Below, in pieces: positions 25,831 to 35,065 of a stretch of DNA of 64,000 nucleotides. Numbering within the stretch: position 1 is the stretch's first letter; the number at the start of each line of letters is the position of its first letter. The stretch lies in assembly GCF_022811725.1 (NCBI RefSeq), contig NZ_CP094527.1, forward strand, positions 3,906,001 through 3,970,000, written 5' to 3'. Source of the DNA: Mucilaginibacter sp. SMC90 (GTDB taxonomy: Bacteria > Bacteroidota > Bacteroidia > Sphingobacteriales > Sphingobacteriaceae). The translations under genes and the position numbers were made by a program. Under the pieces are notes generated by a model. That model made no database searches. It was given only the letters and a program-made list of their open reading frames with translations, and was not told where the DNA came from.

Positions 25831-26766
25831 TTATTCCTGCAATCCGCGGATAATAAAAAATGTTGCCAGCGCCGCTGCTACACCGATACTTGCCTTTAAA
25901 ATCCCGCTGCTTACATATGGCGGGATATATTTTACGCCCATTTCATCGGCAACGGCCGGGTGGCCTACATAACGGCCTTTTGCGGGTACTGCCAGCTGCT
26001 CAAAATTATCTGCCAGCTCATGCAGTTCGTCATGAAGCTCGCGGCCACGCATAACGGGGCCATGGCCTGCCGCTACTGCACGTGGCTCAAGCGCAGTGAG
26101 CCTGCGGACAGATTCGGCTGCGGCTTCCCAGTCGGTAGTGAAGTATCTTGGCGGGCCGGTTAACTTTTTAAACGAACTCAAGGAATACAAAGCTGATTCG
26201 GCCTTTGTAGTTGAAAACGCATCGCCAACCAAAAGCGTTGAGTTTATCGGCAAAAACAGCGAAATATGCCCCGGTGTATGGCCTGGCGTGTGAATTACCT
26301 TCCACTCAGGCAGCTCTTGGATCCCTTCTTCCATATCGATTGCCTTTACTTTAGTGCCGAGGTTTATAGGTGCTGTAGGGAAAAATACCGACAGCAGGCT
26401 CATCACCCCATCACGTAATGAAGGATCGGTTGGTGGATATGATGACAGGCCGGTTAAATAAGGCAATTCAAGTGCATGGGCGTAAACAGGCACATTCCAT
26501 ACTTTCAATAACTCTTCAAGGCCGCCGGAATGATCGCCGTGGCCGTGTGTAAGCACAATAGCAGCCGGTCTTGTTCCCAGTCCAAAAAGGTCCTCGGCCA
26601 TGGCAATGATCTTACCTGCCGAACCTTTTAATCCCGTGTCAACCAAAACCCAGCCCTTAGCAGCACCGGGACGGTTAGCTATCATGTAAACATTAACAAA
26701 CAATAATTTGGTTCCCCATACCCTTTGCGATACCTGGAAATACTTTGTGCTGAGCCTTCTGTTCAT
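25831..26766 (-). CDS. Metallo-beta-lactamase-fold hydrolase
   Basis: 311 residues. Zinc motif THGHGDHSGG, a second His in HTPGHTPGHISL, an Asp in VGDAF and a late His in AAGHGPVM complete the binuclear site of the MBL superfamily (glyoxalase II/lactonase-like). The C-terminal extension ends in a hydrophobic segment (GILKASIGVAAALATFFIIRGL) that could anchor it to a membrane. Substrate unknown. No neighbour suggests a pathway. Confidence 0.9.
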   Translation of the reverse strand: MNRRLSTKYFQVSQRVWGTKLLFVNVYMIANRPGAAKGWVLVDTGLKGSAGKIIAMAEDLFGLGTRPAAIVLTHGHGDHSGGLEELLKVWNVPVYAHALELPYLTGLSSYPPTDPSLRDGVMSLLSVFFPTAPINLGTKVKAIDMEEGIQELPEWKVIHTPGHTPGHISLFLPINSTLLVGDAFSTTKAESALYSLSSFKKLTGPPRYFTTDWEAAAESVRRLTALEPRAVAAGHGPVMRGRELHDELHELADNFEQLAVPAKGRYVGHPAVADEMGVKYIPPYVSSGILKASIGVAAALATFFIIRGLQE

Positions 26767-26932
26767 GGTTTATAATTGTTAACAAAACATAACTCGGATA
26801 TTAAAAGTTTTAGCTGTGTTAAATTTAAAAAACAATTTTATCAGCTTAAAAACAAATAATATAGCGGCTTACCTAATGCCCGCGCAAACAGAAATTGCCC
26901 AAGCCATGTTAAGTTAATAAATCGTAAATATT

Positions 26933-27169
26933 ATGGAACAGCAATTTGATGCTACACTTACAGGAACTGACAGTGAAATTGATGGCATAGCGCAACAGGT
27001 AAGCCGTCCCGGTTACCCAAATGCTTATGAATTTAAATCAATAGATGAAACACTGCATTTGGTAATAGCCAGGGATAAAGACGGTGAATGGATAAGGCTT
27101 GATGGCACGGAACCCTATCTTTCAAGCTGGATAGATGAACTTGCCGAACAAGCGGCAAGCCACGCTTAA
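26933..27169 (+). CDS. Small acidic protein of unknown function
   Basis: 78 residues, acidic, one alpha/beta domain with DKDGEWIRLDGTEPYLSSWIDEL; no signal peptide or known motif. Its codon use and clean start support a real gene. It stands alone and ends right before the terminator of the opposing hexuronate operon. Confidence 0.65.
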   Translation: MEQQFDATLTGTDSEIDGIAQQVSRPGYPNAYEFKSIDETLHLVIARDKDGEWIRLDGTEPYLSSWIDELAEQAASHA

Positions 27170-27175
27170 TAAAAA

Positions 27176-27205
27176 AGAAAGCCGGATCCTTTGACCCGGC
27201 TTTCT
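27176..27205. terminator. Terminator of the hexuronate operon
   Basis: Perfect 10-bp stem AGAAAGCCGG/CCGGCTTTCT (27176-27185 with 27196-27205). On the minus strand it is followed by TTTTTTATT; it may also slow transcription of the small plus-strand gene. Confidence 0.88.
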
Positions 27206-27223
27206 GCGTAATAATTCAATTAG

Positions 27224-28534
27224 TTAGTCCAAATCAATTGGTTTCATCCGGGGCACTAAAAAGTGCATGATAAGCCAGGCTAAAATGTAAGCGCTTCCAC
27301 AAACAAAAAACATAATGTAATAAGCAATCTCAATTTTATGGATTGACCGGTAATACACAAATAAGTTTTTTTGTACGGCAAGCGATAAAAACACGCCTCC
27401 GATAGAACCGAACATCCCTCCCAGGCCAGTTACCGAACCAATGGTACGTTTTGGGAACATATCCGACACGGTAGTGAAAATATTAGCGCTCCAGGCCTGG
27501 TGTGCCGATGCTGCTATACCTATTACAATAACGGCAAGCCACATATTAACACCACCTAAAATTTGGGCAAATATGATAGGGATTACTGCAAGTGCATAAA
27601 TAAACATCGACGTTTTACGGGCTTTAAACACCGGCCAGTTGTTTTTAATCAGGTTCATGGGCAACCAACCGCCCCCAACGCTGCCGAAGGTAGACATGGT
27701 ATAAACCAATGCAACAGGGATAGCTATTGCTGTACCTTTTAAGTTGTACTGGCTCTCTAAAAAATCGGGTAACCAAAAAAGGTAAAACCACCAAATAGGG
27801 TCGGTAAGAAATTTGCCTATAACAAAAGCCCAGGTTTGTTTAAAAGAAAGCAACTTACCCCATGATATTTTCTTTTGCTCAATAGGTTGTAGGCTTTCGG
27901 TTTGGCTATCATGATCACTGTTGATGTAATCAAGCTCAGCTTTTGATACCTTGCTGTGTTGTGCGGGTGCACGGTAAATTACCTGCCAAAGCACCAGCCA
28001 TATAAAACCTATCGAACCAGTTATAATAAAGGCCCAACGCCATCCCCATGCAGCTGCGATAAACGGAACAGTTAAAGGGGCAACTATCGCGCCTACGTTT
28101 GCGCCCGAATTAAAGATCCCGGTAGCAAAAGCACGCTCCTTTTTCGGGAACCATTCGGCAACTGTTTTAATAGCAGCAGGGAAATTTCCCGCCTCACTGA
28201 TACCTAATGCAGAACGCACTACGCCGAAACCAAAAGTACCACCAACAAAAGCATGGCATACTGCCGAAATGCTCCATAACAGCGTTGAAAGGAAATATCC
28301 CAATTTGGTACCGATCTTGTCTATGATCCGGCCGGCAGCCAGCAGGCCTATAGAATATGCTATTTTAAATGCTATTTCAATATTGGCATAATCGCCATCG
28401 TTCCACTTAAACTCCTTTGTAAGGTCTAATTTAAGTAAACTGATCACTGCCCGGTCAAGGTAATTAACGGTTGTTGCGAAAAACACCAGCGAGCAAATTA
28501 CCCAGCGGTAGTTTCCAACTTTTTCTTCTCTCAT
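27224..28534 (-). CDS. MFS hexuronate transporter (ExuT-like)
   Basis: 436 residues, twelve membrane segments. The N-terminus VNYLDRAVISLLKLDL and the AGRIIDKIGTKLGY loop 2-3 motif are typical of the anion:cation symporter branch of MFS (hexuronate/aldohexuronate transporters). Last gene of uxaC-kdgK-eda-MFS, 19 nt behind eda, which supports glucuronate or galacturonate as the substrate. Confidence 0.9.
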   Translation of the reverse strand: MREEKVGNYRWVICSLVFFATTVNYLDRAVISLLKLDLTKEFKWNDGDYANIEIAFKIAYSIGLLAAGRIIDKIGTKLGYFLSTLLWSISAVCHAFVGGTFGFGVVRSALGISEAGNFPAAIKTVAEWFPKKERAFATGIFNSGANVGAIVAPLTVPFIAAAWGWRWAFIITGSIGFIWLVLWQVIYRAPAQHSKVSKAELDYINSDHDSQTESLQPIEQKKISWGKLLSFKQTWAFVIGKFLTDPIWWFYLFWLPDFLESQYNLKGTAIAIPVALVYTMSTFGSVGGGWLPMNLIKNNWPVFKARKTSMFIYALAVIPIIFAQILGGVNMWLAVIVIGIAASAHQAWSANIFTTVSDMFPKRTIGSVTGLGGMFGSIGGVFLSLAVQKNLFVYYRSIHKIEIAYYIMFFVCGSAYILAWLIMHFLVPRMKPIDLD

Positions 28535-28553
28535 TATAATTTAGGTTAACAGG

Positions 28554-29216
28554 CTATTTAATGGTTTGTACTATTTCCAGCAGCTTTAAAGTATCGTTAT
28601 AAAGCTTATCATACTCCTTGTTTTCGAGTACACTTTTGCTGATGAGCTTGCTGCCCATACCCACTGCACATACACCGGCTTTAAACCAGGTACTGATGCT
28701 GTCGTGGCTCAAGTCAACCCCACCTGTTGGCATGAACAACTGACCCGCGAACAGATCCCTGATAGAGGATACAAACTCCGGTCCCAATATATTGGCCGGG
28801 AATATTTTTATTAAAGCAGCACCGTTTTGTTGCGCTAAATAGATTTCGGTTGGTGTCATACTCCCCGGAATCCACAACAGGTTATGTTGTGCGGCCAGTT
28901 TGCCCACTTCGGGATTAACAATCGGCGACACGATAAAATCAGCCCCGGCGGCAATAAAATCCTCAGCTTCCTGAACGCTTTTAATGGTGCCGATACCTAA
29001 TTCCAAACCAGGCATTTCGCCGTTGGCAAGGGCTTGTTTTAAAACCTTAAAATTTTCAAGGGCAGCCACACCACGGTTGGTATATTCAAATACCCGGATG
29101 CCGGCTTTGTAAAGCGTACGGGTTATCTGCAGGCTCACTTCCGGGTCTTTATAAAAGAACAGCGGCAGTGTGCCTTGCTTTAATATCGCGTCAAGTACTA
29201 TATCTTTTTTACTCAT
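28554..29216 (-). CDS. eda: KDPG/KHG aldolase
   Basis: 220 residues. It cleaves 2-keto-3-deoxy-6-phosphogluconate to pyruvate and glyceraldehyde 3-phosphate, the last step of hexuronate breakdown. The Schiff-base Lys lies in ALIKIFPANILGPEF, and the GIGTIKSVQEAEDF and MPTGGVDLSHD segments line the active site. Its start overlaps the kdgK stop by one base (TAATG), so the two are translationally coupled. Confidence 0.95.
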   Translation of the reverse strand: MSKKDIVLDAILKQGTLPLFFYKDPEVSLQITRTLYKAGIRVFEYTNRGVAALENFKVLKQALANGEMPGLELGIGTIKSVQEAEDFIAAGADFIVSPIVNPEVGKLAAQHNLLWIPGSMTPTEIYLAQQNGAALIKIFPANILGPEFVSSIRDLFAGQLFMPTGGVDLSHDSISTWFKAGVCAVGMGSKLISKSVLENKEYDKLYNDTLKLLEIVQTIK

Positions 29217-30244
29217 TATTTCATAGCATTATAAATTTCATCAACTGTTTTGGTAGTTGCATCACCTTCAATAAAAAGCTTTTCGAAGGCAGCAGCCGTA
29301 GCAAAATCCAATAACTGCTGCGGATCCTGCTTATTATAAAAGCCGTAGATAAGCCCGGCCATAAAGCAGTCACCACTGCCCACTTTATCAACCACGGTTT
29401 CGGTAGTGTAGGTTGGCGAATGATAAAAGCGATTGCCTGCATAAAGTGAGGTATAATACTCAACACCTTTACCGGCATCAAAACGGAAAGTATTGGCTAC
29501 AGCCCTACAACGCGGATAAGCATCCATGATCTTTTCGGATGAATAAAGCCCCTCTTTGAGGTAAATGCTTTGTTGGCCCGATTCATGGATATCCGGTGTA
29601 ACAGGAATGCCCAGCATGGTTTCCTCTGCCCAAACATTGCCCATAATGATATCTGCGTATTGCACCAGTTTTGGCATGATCTCAACTGGCTTTTTGCCAT
29701 ACTGCCATAATTTGGGGCGATAGTTAAGATCAACAGATATGGTGATATGTTTCCTGCTTGCCGCTTGTAAAACTTCTTCGCAAACATCGGCAGCCTGCTG
29801 ACTTAAAGCCGGGCATATCGCGCTGAAATGAAACCAGCTTACCCCTTCAAGAACGGTATTCCAATCAACCATGCCCGGTTTCAGATCGGCAAAAGCCGAA
29901 CCTGCACGGTCATATACAATGGCATTATTCTTTACATCTTTACCACGGGTAAGGTAATAAAGCCCTATCCTGTTGCCGCTTTTATGTATTGCTGCCGTAT
30001 CAATGTTTTTGCTTTCCAGGTAACTGATAAGCTGTTCGGATAACGCGTTGTCAGGCAAAGCGGTAAAGTATTTTATCGGCTGCTCCCATAAAGCTAACGC
30101 ATTGGCTACATTGAGCTCAGCGCCGCCTATGAAAAATGGCAGCTTATTTTCTGCGAGCCATTGCCCCTCGCCATCGGGGCACATGCGTAATAACAACTCG
30201 CCAAATGAGAGTATGCTTCCCTTGGTATTTTCGATATTGCTCAT
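29216..30244 (-). CDS. kdgK: 2-keto-3-deoxygluconate kinase (PfkB family)
   Basis: 342 residues. It phosphorylates KDG to KDPG with ATP. PfkB signatures are present: GGAELNVANALALW near the N-terminus and the catalytic VDKVGSGDCFMAGLIYGF with its Asp base and anion hole. Naming as KDG kinase rests on position between uxaC and eda. Its ATG directly follows the uxaC stop with no gap. Confidence 0.93.
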   Translation of the reverse strand: MSNIENTKGSILSFGELLLRMCPDGEGQWLAENKLPFFIGGAELNVANALALWEQPIKYFTALPDNALSEQLISYLESKNIDTAAIHKSGNRIGLYYLTRGKDVKNNAIVYDRAGSAFADLKPGMVDWNTVLEGVSWFHFSAICPALSQQAADVCEEVLQAASRKHITISVDLNYRPKLWQYGKKPVEIMPKLVQYADIIMGNVWAEETMLGIPVTPDIHESGQQSIYLKEGLYSSEKIMDAYPRCRAVANTFRFDAGKGVEYYTSLYAGNRFYHSPTYTTETVVDKVGSGDCFMAGLIYGFYNKQDPQQLLDFATAAAFEKLFIEGDATTKTVDEIYNAMK

Positions 30245-31645
30245 TTAAAAATTGAAATAGTTTTTGGCGTTAAAATAGCAAATATCACTCACGATCTTTC
30301 CTGTCCATTCAATATCATTTGGTAATTCGCCGTTCTCTATATCATCGCCCAAAAGGTTACAAAGCAACCTGCGGAAATACTCATGCCTTGGGAACGACAT
30401 AAAGCTTCGCGAATCTGTAAGCATCCCTACCAAACGGCTTAGTAAGCCCATGTTTGATAATGCATTCAATTGCTTGATCATTCCATCTTTCTGATCCAAA
30501 AACCACCAGGCCGAACCAAACTGCATTTTGCCTTCAACCGAACCATCATTGTAATTACCAGCCATGGTAGCAAACAGTTCGTTATCGGCCGGGTTAAGAT
30601 TATAAATGATGGTTTTAGCTAATTGATTAGTGGTATCCAGTCTGTTCAGGAATTTGGATAACGCCCTGCCCTGTACAAAATCGCCGATAGAATCCCAGCC
30701 TGTATCAGGGCCTAAATTGGTTAAGGCACGCGCATTATTATTACGCAGCGCACCAAGGTGAAACTGCTGCACCCAGCCTTTTTCATGATCCCAAATGGCA
30801 AAGTAATGCAACATAGCCGATTTGAATTTCAGGATCTCTAATGGCAACAATACTTCGTTGCTCCTGATTTTGGTAAAGATGGCAGCTATCTCAGCGTCAG
30901 TATAATCTTCGGCATAAATCTGCTCCAGACCGTGATCGGATAGTTTGCAGCCGTTTTCGGCGAAATAATCATGCCTTGCTTTTAACGCCGAAAGATATTC
31001 ATCAATGTTAGATATGGATACATTTGCGACTGCTTCCAACTGGTCGATGTATTTGTTGAGCCCGGAAATGTCGTCGGCATTCATAGCTTTATCTGGGCGG
31101 TAGGCCGGTAATACTTTTACACTGTATCCATCCTGCTCAAGTTTCTGATGATAGCTAAGATTATCCAGCGGGTCATCAGTTGTACCAACCACCTCTACAT
31201 TTTTATTTTTCAGGATATTGCGAATGCTAAACTCAGGCGATTGCAGTTTTTCATTGCATTGGGCATATATTTTTTGTGCCGACGCTGGCGAAAGCAATTC
31301 ATCGATACCAAAATAACGCTGCAATTCAAGGTGGGTCCAATGATATAACGGGTTTCTTAACGTATAAGGCACAGTTGCTGCCCAGGCGATAAACTTTTCC
31401 TCGTCGGTTTTATTACCGGTGATATAGGCCTCATTAACACCGTTTGCACGCATAGCACGCCATTTGTAATGATCGCCGTAGAGCCAGATCTGGGTTATGT
31501 TTTTGAAATTGATATCATCAGCAATCTGATCTGGTGGCAGGTGGCAATGGTAATCAATGATAGGTTGGTGGCTCGCAAATTCGTGATATAAGCGTTGCGC
31601 TGTTTTAGTTTGAAGTAAAAAATCCTGATCTAAAAAATTCTTCAT
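30245..31645 (-). CDS. uxaC: Glucuronate isomerase
   Basis: 466 residues, normal family length. It isomerises D-glucuronate to D-fructuronate (and galacturonate to tagaturonate). The amidohydrolase-like barrel starts with PIIDYHCHLPPDQIAD; DDPLDNLSYH and SWWFLDQKDGM are conserved family stretches. First gene of the four-gene hexuronate operon. No palindrome like the lacI operator lies upstream. Confidence 0.96.
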   Translation of the reverse strand: MKNFLDQDFLLQTKTAQRLYHEFASHQPIIDYHCHLPPDQIADDINFKNITQIWLYGDHYKWRAMRANGVNEAYITGNKTDEEKFIAWAATVPYTLRNPLYHWTHLELQRYFGIDELLSPASAQKIYAQCNEKLQSPEFSIRNILKNKNVEVVGTTDDPLDNLSYHQKLEQDGYSVKVLPAYRPDKAMNADDISGLNKYIDQLEAVANVSISNIDEYLSALKARHDYFAENGCKLSDHGLEQIYAEDYTDAEIAAIFTKIRSNEVLLPLEILKFKSAMLHYFAIWDHEKGWVQQFHLGALRNNNARALTNLGPDTGWDSIGDFVQGRALSKFLNRLDTTNQLAKTIIYNLNPADNELFATMAGNYNDGSVEGKMQFGSAWWFLDQKDGMIKQLNALSNMGLLSRLVGMLTDSRSFMSFPRHEYFRRLLCNLLGDDIENGELPNDIEWTGKIVSDICYFNAKNYFNF

Positions 31646-31855
31646 TGGTTATTAACAGATGTATACCAGGGTTAGTGGTATGGTAGTTTATACTTGTAAG
31701 CGGCAAATTACACATCATACAGGCAAGTTGGAAGTAATAAGCCTAAACAATCCACGCAAACGTTTTCGCTGGCAGGTAAAATCCACCTATTATCAAGCAA
31801 AAAAGGCGACAGGTGCTAACCCATCGCCTTTTCTTATCTATTGGTAAAATTTCTG
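31646..31855. other. 210-nt spacer between uxaC and the symporter gene
   Basis: Contains the symporter terminator (31801-31832) and presumably the uxaC promoter. No TAnnTTTG box close to the uxaC start was found. A short plus-strand frame (31659-31847) is not convincing as a gene. Confidence 0.5.
31801..31832 (-). terminator. Terminator between the xylose and hexuronate units
   Basis: Stem AAAAGGCGA/TCGCCTTTT (31801-31809 with 31824-31832) with a T-run on the minus strand, 24 nt behind the symporter stop. It separates the two transcription units. Confidence 0.85.
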
Positions 31856-33562
31856 CTACCAGAAAATTGAGTACAATGCAACTACGATGCCGGTTACAAT
31901 TAATGCACCTGCTAAAAATCCCTTTGAAGTTTTGAACATCGAGCTCTCAATTTCAAGGCCGTTTGTAGTAACACCCCTGGCCTGGTCAATTTTTGAAATG
32001 ATGTACATACCGATAACGCAGAGAATAAATACAAAACCCATACGGTCAAGGAAAGGGATTTCATATAACTTGGTTACCTTATCATCCTGCAAGGCCAATT
32101 TTGAGAAGCCATAAGGCGACAGGAAGCTCAGATCAATAAACCTTGGACAAAGTTTAAAGAAGCATGAGAATATGAACCCACCAATGGTTGCAAATAAAGC
32201 TGCGTTTGAAGTCGCCTTTTTCCAGAAGAAACCGAGGATAAACATAGCAAAGATACCCGGAGATACGAAGCCTGTATATTCCTGGATGTACTGGAAGCCC
32301 TGTTTGCCTTCGCCCATTAATGCTTTACCGATAAGTTCAGATAACAGGATACCTAATAACAAGGCAACAAGTACCGAGATTTTACCCAGGTTAACCAGTT
32401 TTTTATCGGTAGCTTCAGGATTGATCGCTTTTTTGTAAATATCTAACGTAAAGATGGTAGCAATACTGTTTGCTTTACCCGCTAACGAAGCCACAATTGC
32501 AGCTGTTAACGCAGCGAATGAAAGGCCTTTTAAGCCGCTTGGCAATAGGTTTAACAGTGATGGATATGCTTTGTTAGGATCCAATACACCTGATGAGCTC
32601 GCCATTTCCTGGTGGAACATACCTTTTTGATACAACAGGTAAGCAGCAATACCAGGCAACACCACAATAACAGGCATCAGCAACTTAAGGAAAGCCGCAA
32701 ACAGGATACCGCCACGGGCAGTTTTAAGGTTTGCACCCAAAGCCCTCTGTGTGATATATTGGTTACAGCCCCAATAATTAAGGTTAGTGATCCACATACC
32801 GCCTATCAGTACCGATAAGCCCGGAAGATCCATGTAATTTGGATTATCCTTTTTAAAGATCATATGGAAGTGATCGGTAGCTTCGCTATGCAGGATCTTG
32901 AAACCGTTCAGTAAGCCTGTGGTGCCTTCTTTTTCACTTAACAGAGTAAGTGCAAGGTAAGATGCCATTAAACCGCCCAATATAAGTACCGCCACCTGTA
33001 TAACGTCGGTATAGCCGATAACTTTCATGCCACCCAGCGTAATAACCGCCGAGAATATAGCAAGCAACCAGATACAAAGGTGAATATCCAGGCCTGATAT
33101 ACCGCTGACAGCCAATGCACCAAGGTAAAGGATTGACATTAAGTTAACCACGATGTACAGTAACAGCCAAAAGATGGCCATGATCATAGCTACTGTTCCG
33201 TTATACCGCTGATGCAGGAACTGAGGCATGGTAAATATCTTATTTTTAAGATATACCGGAATAAAGAAAACCGCCACAATGACAAGGGTAATAGCAGCCA
33301 TCCACTCGTAAGTAGATATCGCTAAGCCCATTTTAAACGCAGACCCACTTGTACCTATAAATTGTTCGGCAGAGATATTTGAGGCAATGAGTGATGCTCC
33401 GATAGCCCACCAGGTTAACGATCCTTCGGCTAAAAAATAGTCTTTTGAGGTGGCATCGGCGTTGTGTTTACGCTTATACACCCAGAAGCCGTAACTGGCA
33501 ACAATTATAAAGTAGATAAAGAAAACAGCATAATCGCCATTCGAGAGGGTTTTGAGGTTCAT
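31856..33562 (-). CDS. Sodium:solute symporter (SSS family, vSGLT-like; probable xylose transporter)
   Basis: 568 residues with about fourteen membrane helices. The sodium/sugar symporter pattern is clear: TWWAIGASLIASNISAEQFIGTSGSAFKMG at helix 1, and NYWGCNQYITQRALGA in the middle, close to Vibrio sodium/galactose transporters. It follows xylA by 48 nt on the same strand, so xylose uptake is the likely job, though family members also carry galactose, glucose or uronates. Confidence 0.9.
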   Translation of the reverse strand: MNLKTLSNGDYAVFFIYFIIVASYGFWVYKRKHNADATSKDYFLAEGSLTWWAIGASLIASNISAEQFIGTSGSAFKMGLAISTYEWMAAITLVIVAVFFIPVYLKNKIFTMPQFLHQRYNGTVAMIMAIFWLLLYIVVNLMSILYLGALAVSGISGLDIHLCIWLLAIFSAVITLGGMKVIGYTDVIQVAVLILGGLMASYLALTLLSEKEGTTGLLNGFKILHSEATDHFHMIFKKDNPNYMDLPGLSVLIGGMWITNLNYWGCNQYITQRALGANLKTARGGILFAAFLKLLMPVIVVLPGIAAYLLYQKGMFHQEMASSSGVLDPNKAYPSLLNLLPSGLKGLSFAALTAAIVASLAGKANSIATIFTLDIYKKAINPEATDKKLVNLGKISVLVALLLGILLSELIGKALMGEGKQGFQYIQEYTGFVSPGIFAMFILGFFWKKATSNAALFATIGGFIFSCFFKLCPRFIDLSFLSPYGFSKLALQDDKVTKLYEIPFLDRMGFVFILCVIGMYIISKIDQARGVTTNGLEIESSMFKTSKGFLAGALIVTGIVVALYSIFW

Positions 33563-33610
33563 TGTTTTGGTTTGTCTTTGGGTTTAATATGTATGATTGA
33601 CAATTATAAA

Positions 33611-34939
33611 CTATATATATCGATTTATCAAATTTTCGATGTATTCTTGTTTACCGCTTGTCACTTTAGGTTCGCCGTTAGCTATCGCATAGTTACGCAA
33701 ATCTTCTAAAGAAACCTTACCCTCTTCAAAATCTTTCCCGGTGCCGCTGTCAAATGAGGCATACCTGTCGGTACGTAATTTTTTGTATGCTGATTTTTGC
33801 AGAATGTTGTCAGCAGTTACCAAAGCCCTTGCAAACAGGTCCATACCGCCGATGTGCGCGTAGAATAAATCAGCCGGATCAGTTGAGTTACGACGGATCT
33901 TGGCATCAAAGTTAATACCACCGCCCTGGAAACCACCTGCTTCAAGGATGATCAGCATGCACTCGGTGATCTCGTTAATATCATTCGGGAACTGGTCTGT
34001 ATCCCATCCGTTTTGGTAATCACCACGGTTAGCATCTATCGAACCTAATAAACCGGCATCGGCAGCTACCTGTAATTCATGCTGGAATGTATGACCGGCC
34101 AATGTAGCGTGGTTAACTTCAAGGTTCAGTTTAAAATCATTGATCAGGTCGTACTTCTGTAAAAAACCTAATACGGTAGCTGCATCATAATCATATTGAT
34201 GCTTGGTTGGCTCGCATGGTTTAGGCTCAATGAAGAAAGTGCCTTTAAAGCCTTGTTTGCGGGCATAATCTTTAGCAGTATGTAAAAATTTAGCCAAATG
34301 CTCCTGCTCGCGTTTCATATTGGTATTTAACAGGCTCATATAACCTTCACGACCACCCCAGAAAACATAATTTTCACCACCCAAAGCGATGGTTGCATCC
34401 AAAGCTGCTTTTACCTGTGCGCCGGCATGGGCCAATACATGAAAATCAGGATTGGTTGAAGCGCCGTTCATATAACGTTTGTGGCTGAACAGGTTTGCAG
34501 TGCCCCAAAGTAGTTTTACACCGCTGGCTGCCTGTTTTTGTTTGGCATAATCAACCAAGGCCTGTAAACGGCGGTCGTTTTCAGCAACATCATTACCATA
34601 ATCAACCACGTCGACATCGTGGAAACAGTAGTATGGCAGGTTCATTTTGGTCAGGAATTCAAATGCCGCGTCCATCTTATCTTTAGCGCGCTCTACGGCA
34701 TCAGCTTTTTCATCCCACGGGAAAACATGCGTAGCACCACCAAACGGATCGGCACCGGTACCGCAGAACGAGTGCCAGTATGCACCTGCAAAACGTAAAT
34801 GATCTTTCATGGTTTTGCCGGCCACTACCCTGTCCGCGTCATACCAGCGAAACGCCAGTGGGTTATCTGATTCAAGGCCTTCAAATTTTATCTGGCCTAT
34901 TTCTTTGAAAAATTCCTTTTCTCCTGTTACTATGCTCAT
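33611..34939 (-). CDS. xylA: Xylose isomerase
   Basis: 442 residues, class II size. It converts D-xylose to D-xylulose in the cytoplasm. Active-site His in YYCFHDVDV, metal ligands in FIEPKPCEPTKHQYDYD and NLEVNHATLAGHTF, and GGINFDAKIRRNSTDPADLFYAHIG are all present. It lies between xylB and the symporter. Confidence 0.98.
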   Translation of the reverse strand: MSIVTGEKEFFKEIGQIKFEGLESDNPLAFRWYDADRVVAGKTMKDHLRFAGAYWHSFCGTGADPFGGATHVFPWDEKADAVERAKDKMDAAFEFLTKMNLPYYCFHDVDVVDYGNDVAENDRRLQALVDYAKQKQAASGVKLLWGTANLFSHKRYMNGASTNPDFHVLAHAGAQVKAALDATIALGGENYVFWGGREGYMSLLNTNMKREQEHLAKFLHTAKDYARKQGFKGTFFIEPKPCEPTKHQYDYDAATVLGFLQKYDLINDFKLNLEVNHATLAGHTFQHELQVAADAGLLGSIDANRGDYQNGWDTDQFPNDINEITECMLIILEAGGFQGGGINFDAKIRRNSTDPADLFYAHIGGMDLFARALVTADNILQKSAYKKLRTDRYASFDSGTGKDFEEGKVSLEDLRNYAIANGEPKVTSGKQEYIENLINRYI

Positions 34940-35020
34940 GTTTATTTTAATTATTGAGTTATTGAATTAGTGATTTATTTTGATGATAGATGTTGAATTA
35001 TTTAGTTTGATATGCAGGAA

Positions 35021-35065
35021 ATACCTTTCGCCTTTAACCTTTTCCCTTTCACCTCGACTTCGCCT
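35021..35065. repeat. CCTTTCGCC-type word repeat at the xylB 3' end
   Basis: Words CCTTTCGCC, CCTTTTCCC, CCTTTCACC in a row between xylB and xylA, running into the last codons of xylB. Same family as 21120-21185. Confidence 0.5.

Noticed and set aside
31659..31847. Plus-strand 62-residue frame between uxaC and the symporter
   Set aside because: Overlaps the terminator of the symporter and reads as Lys/Thr-rich non-coding sequence.
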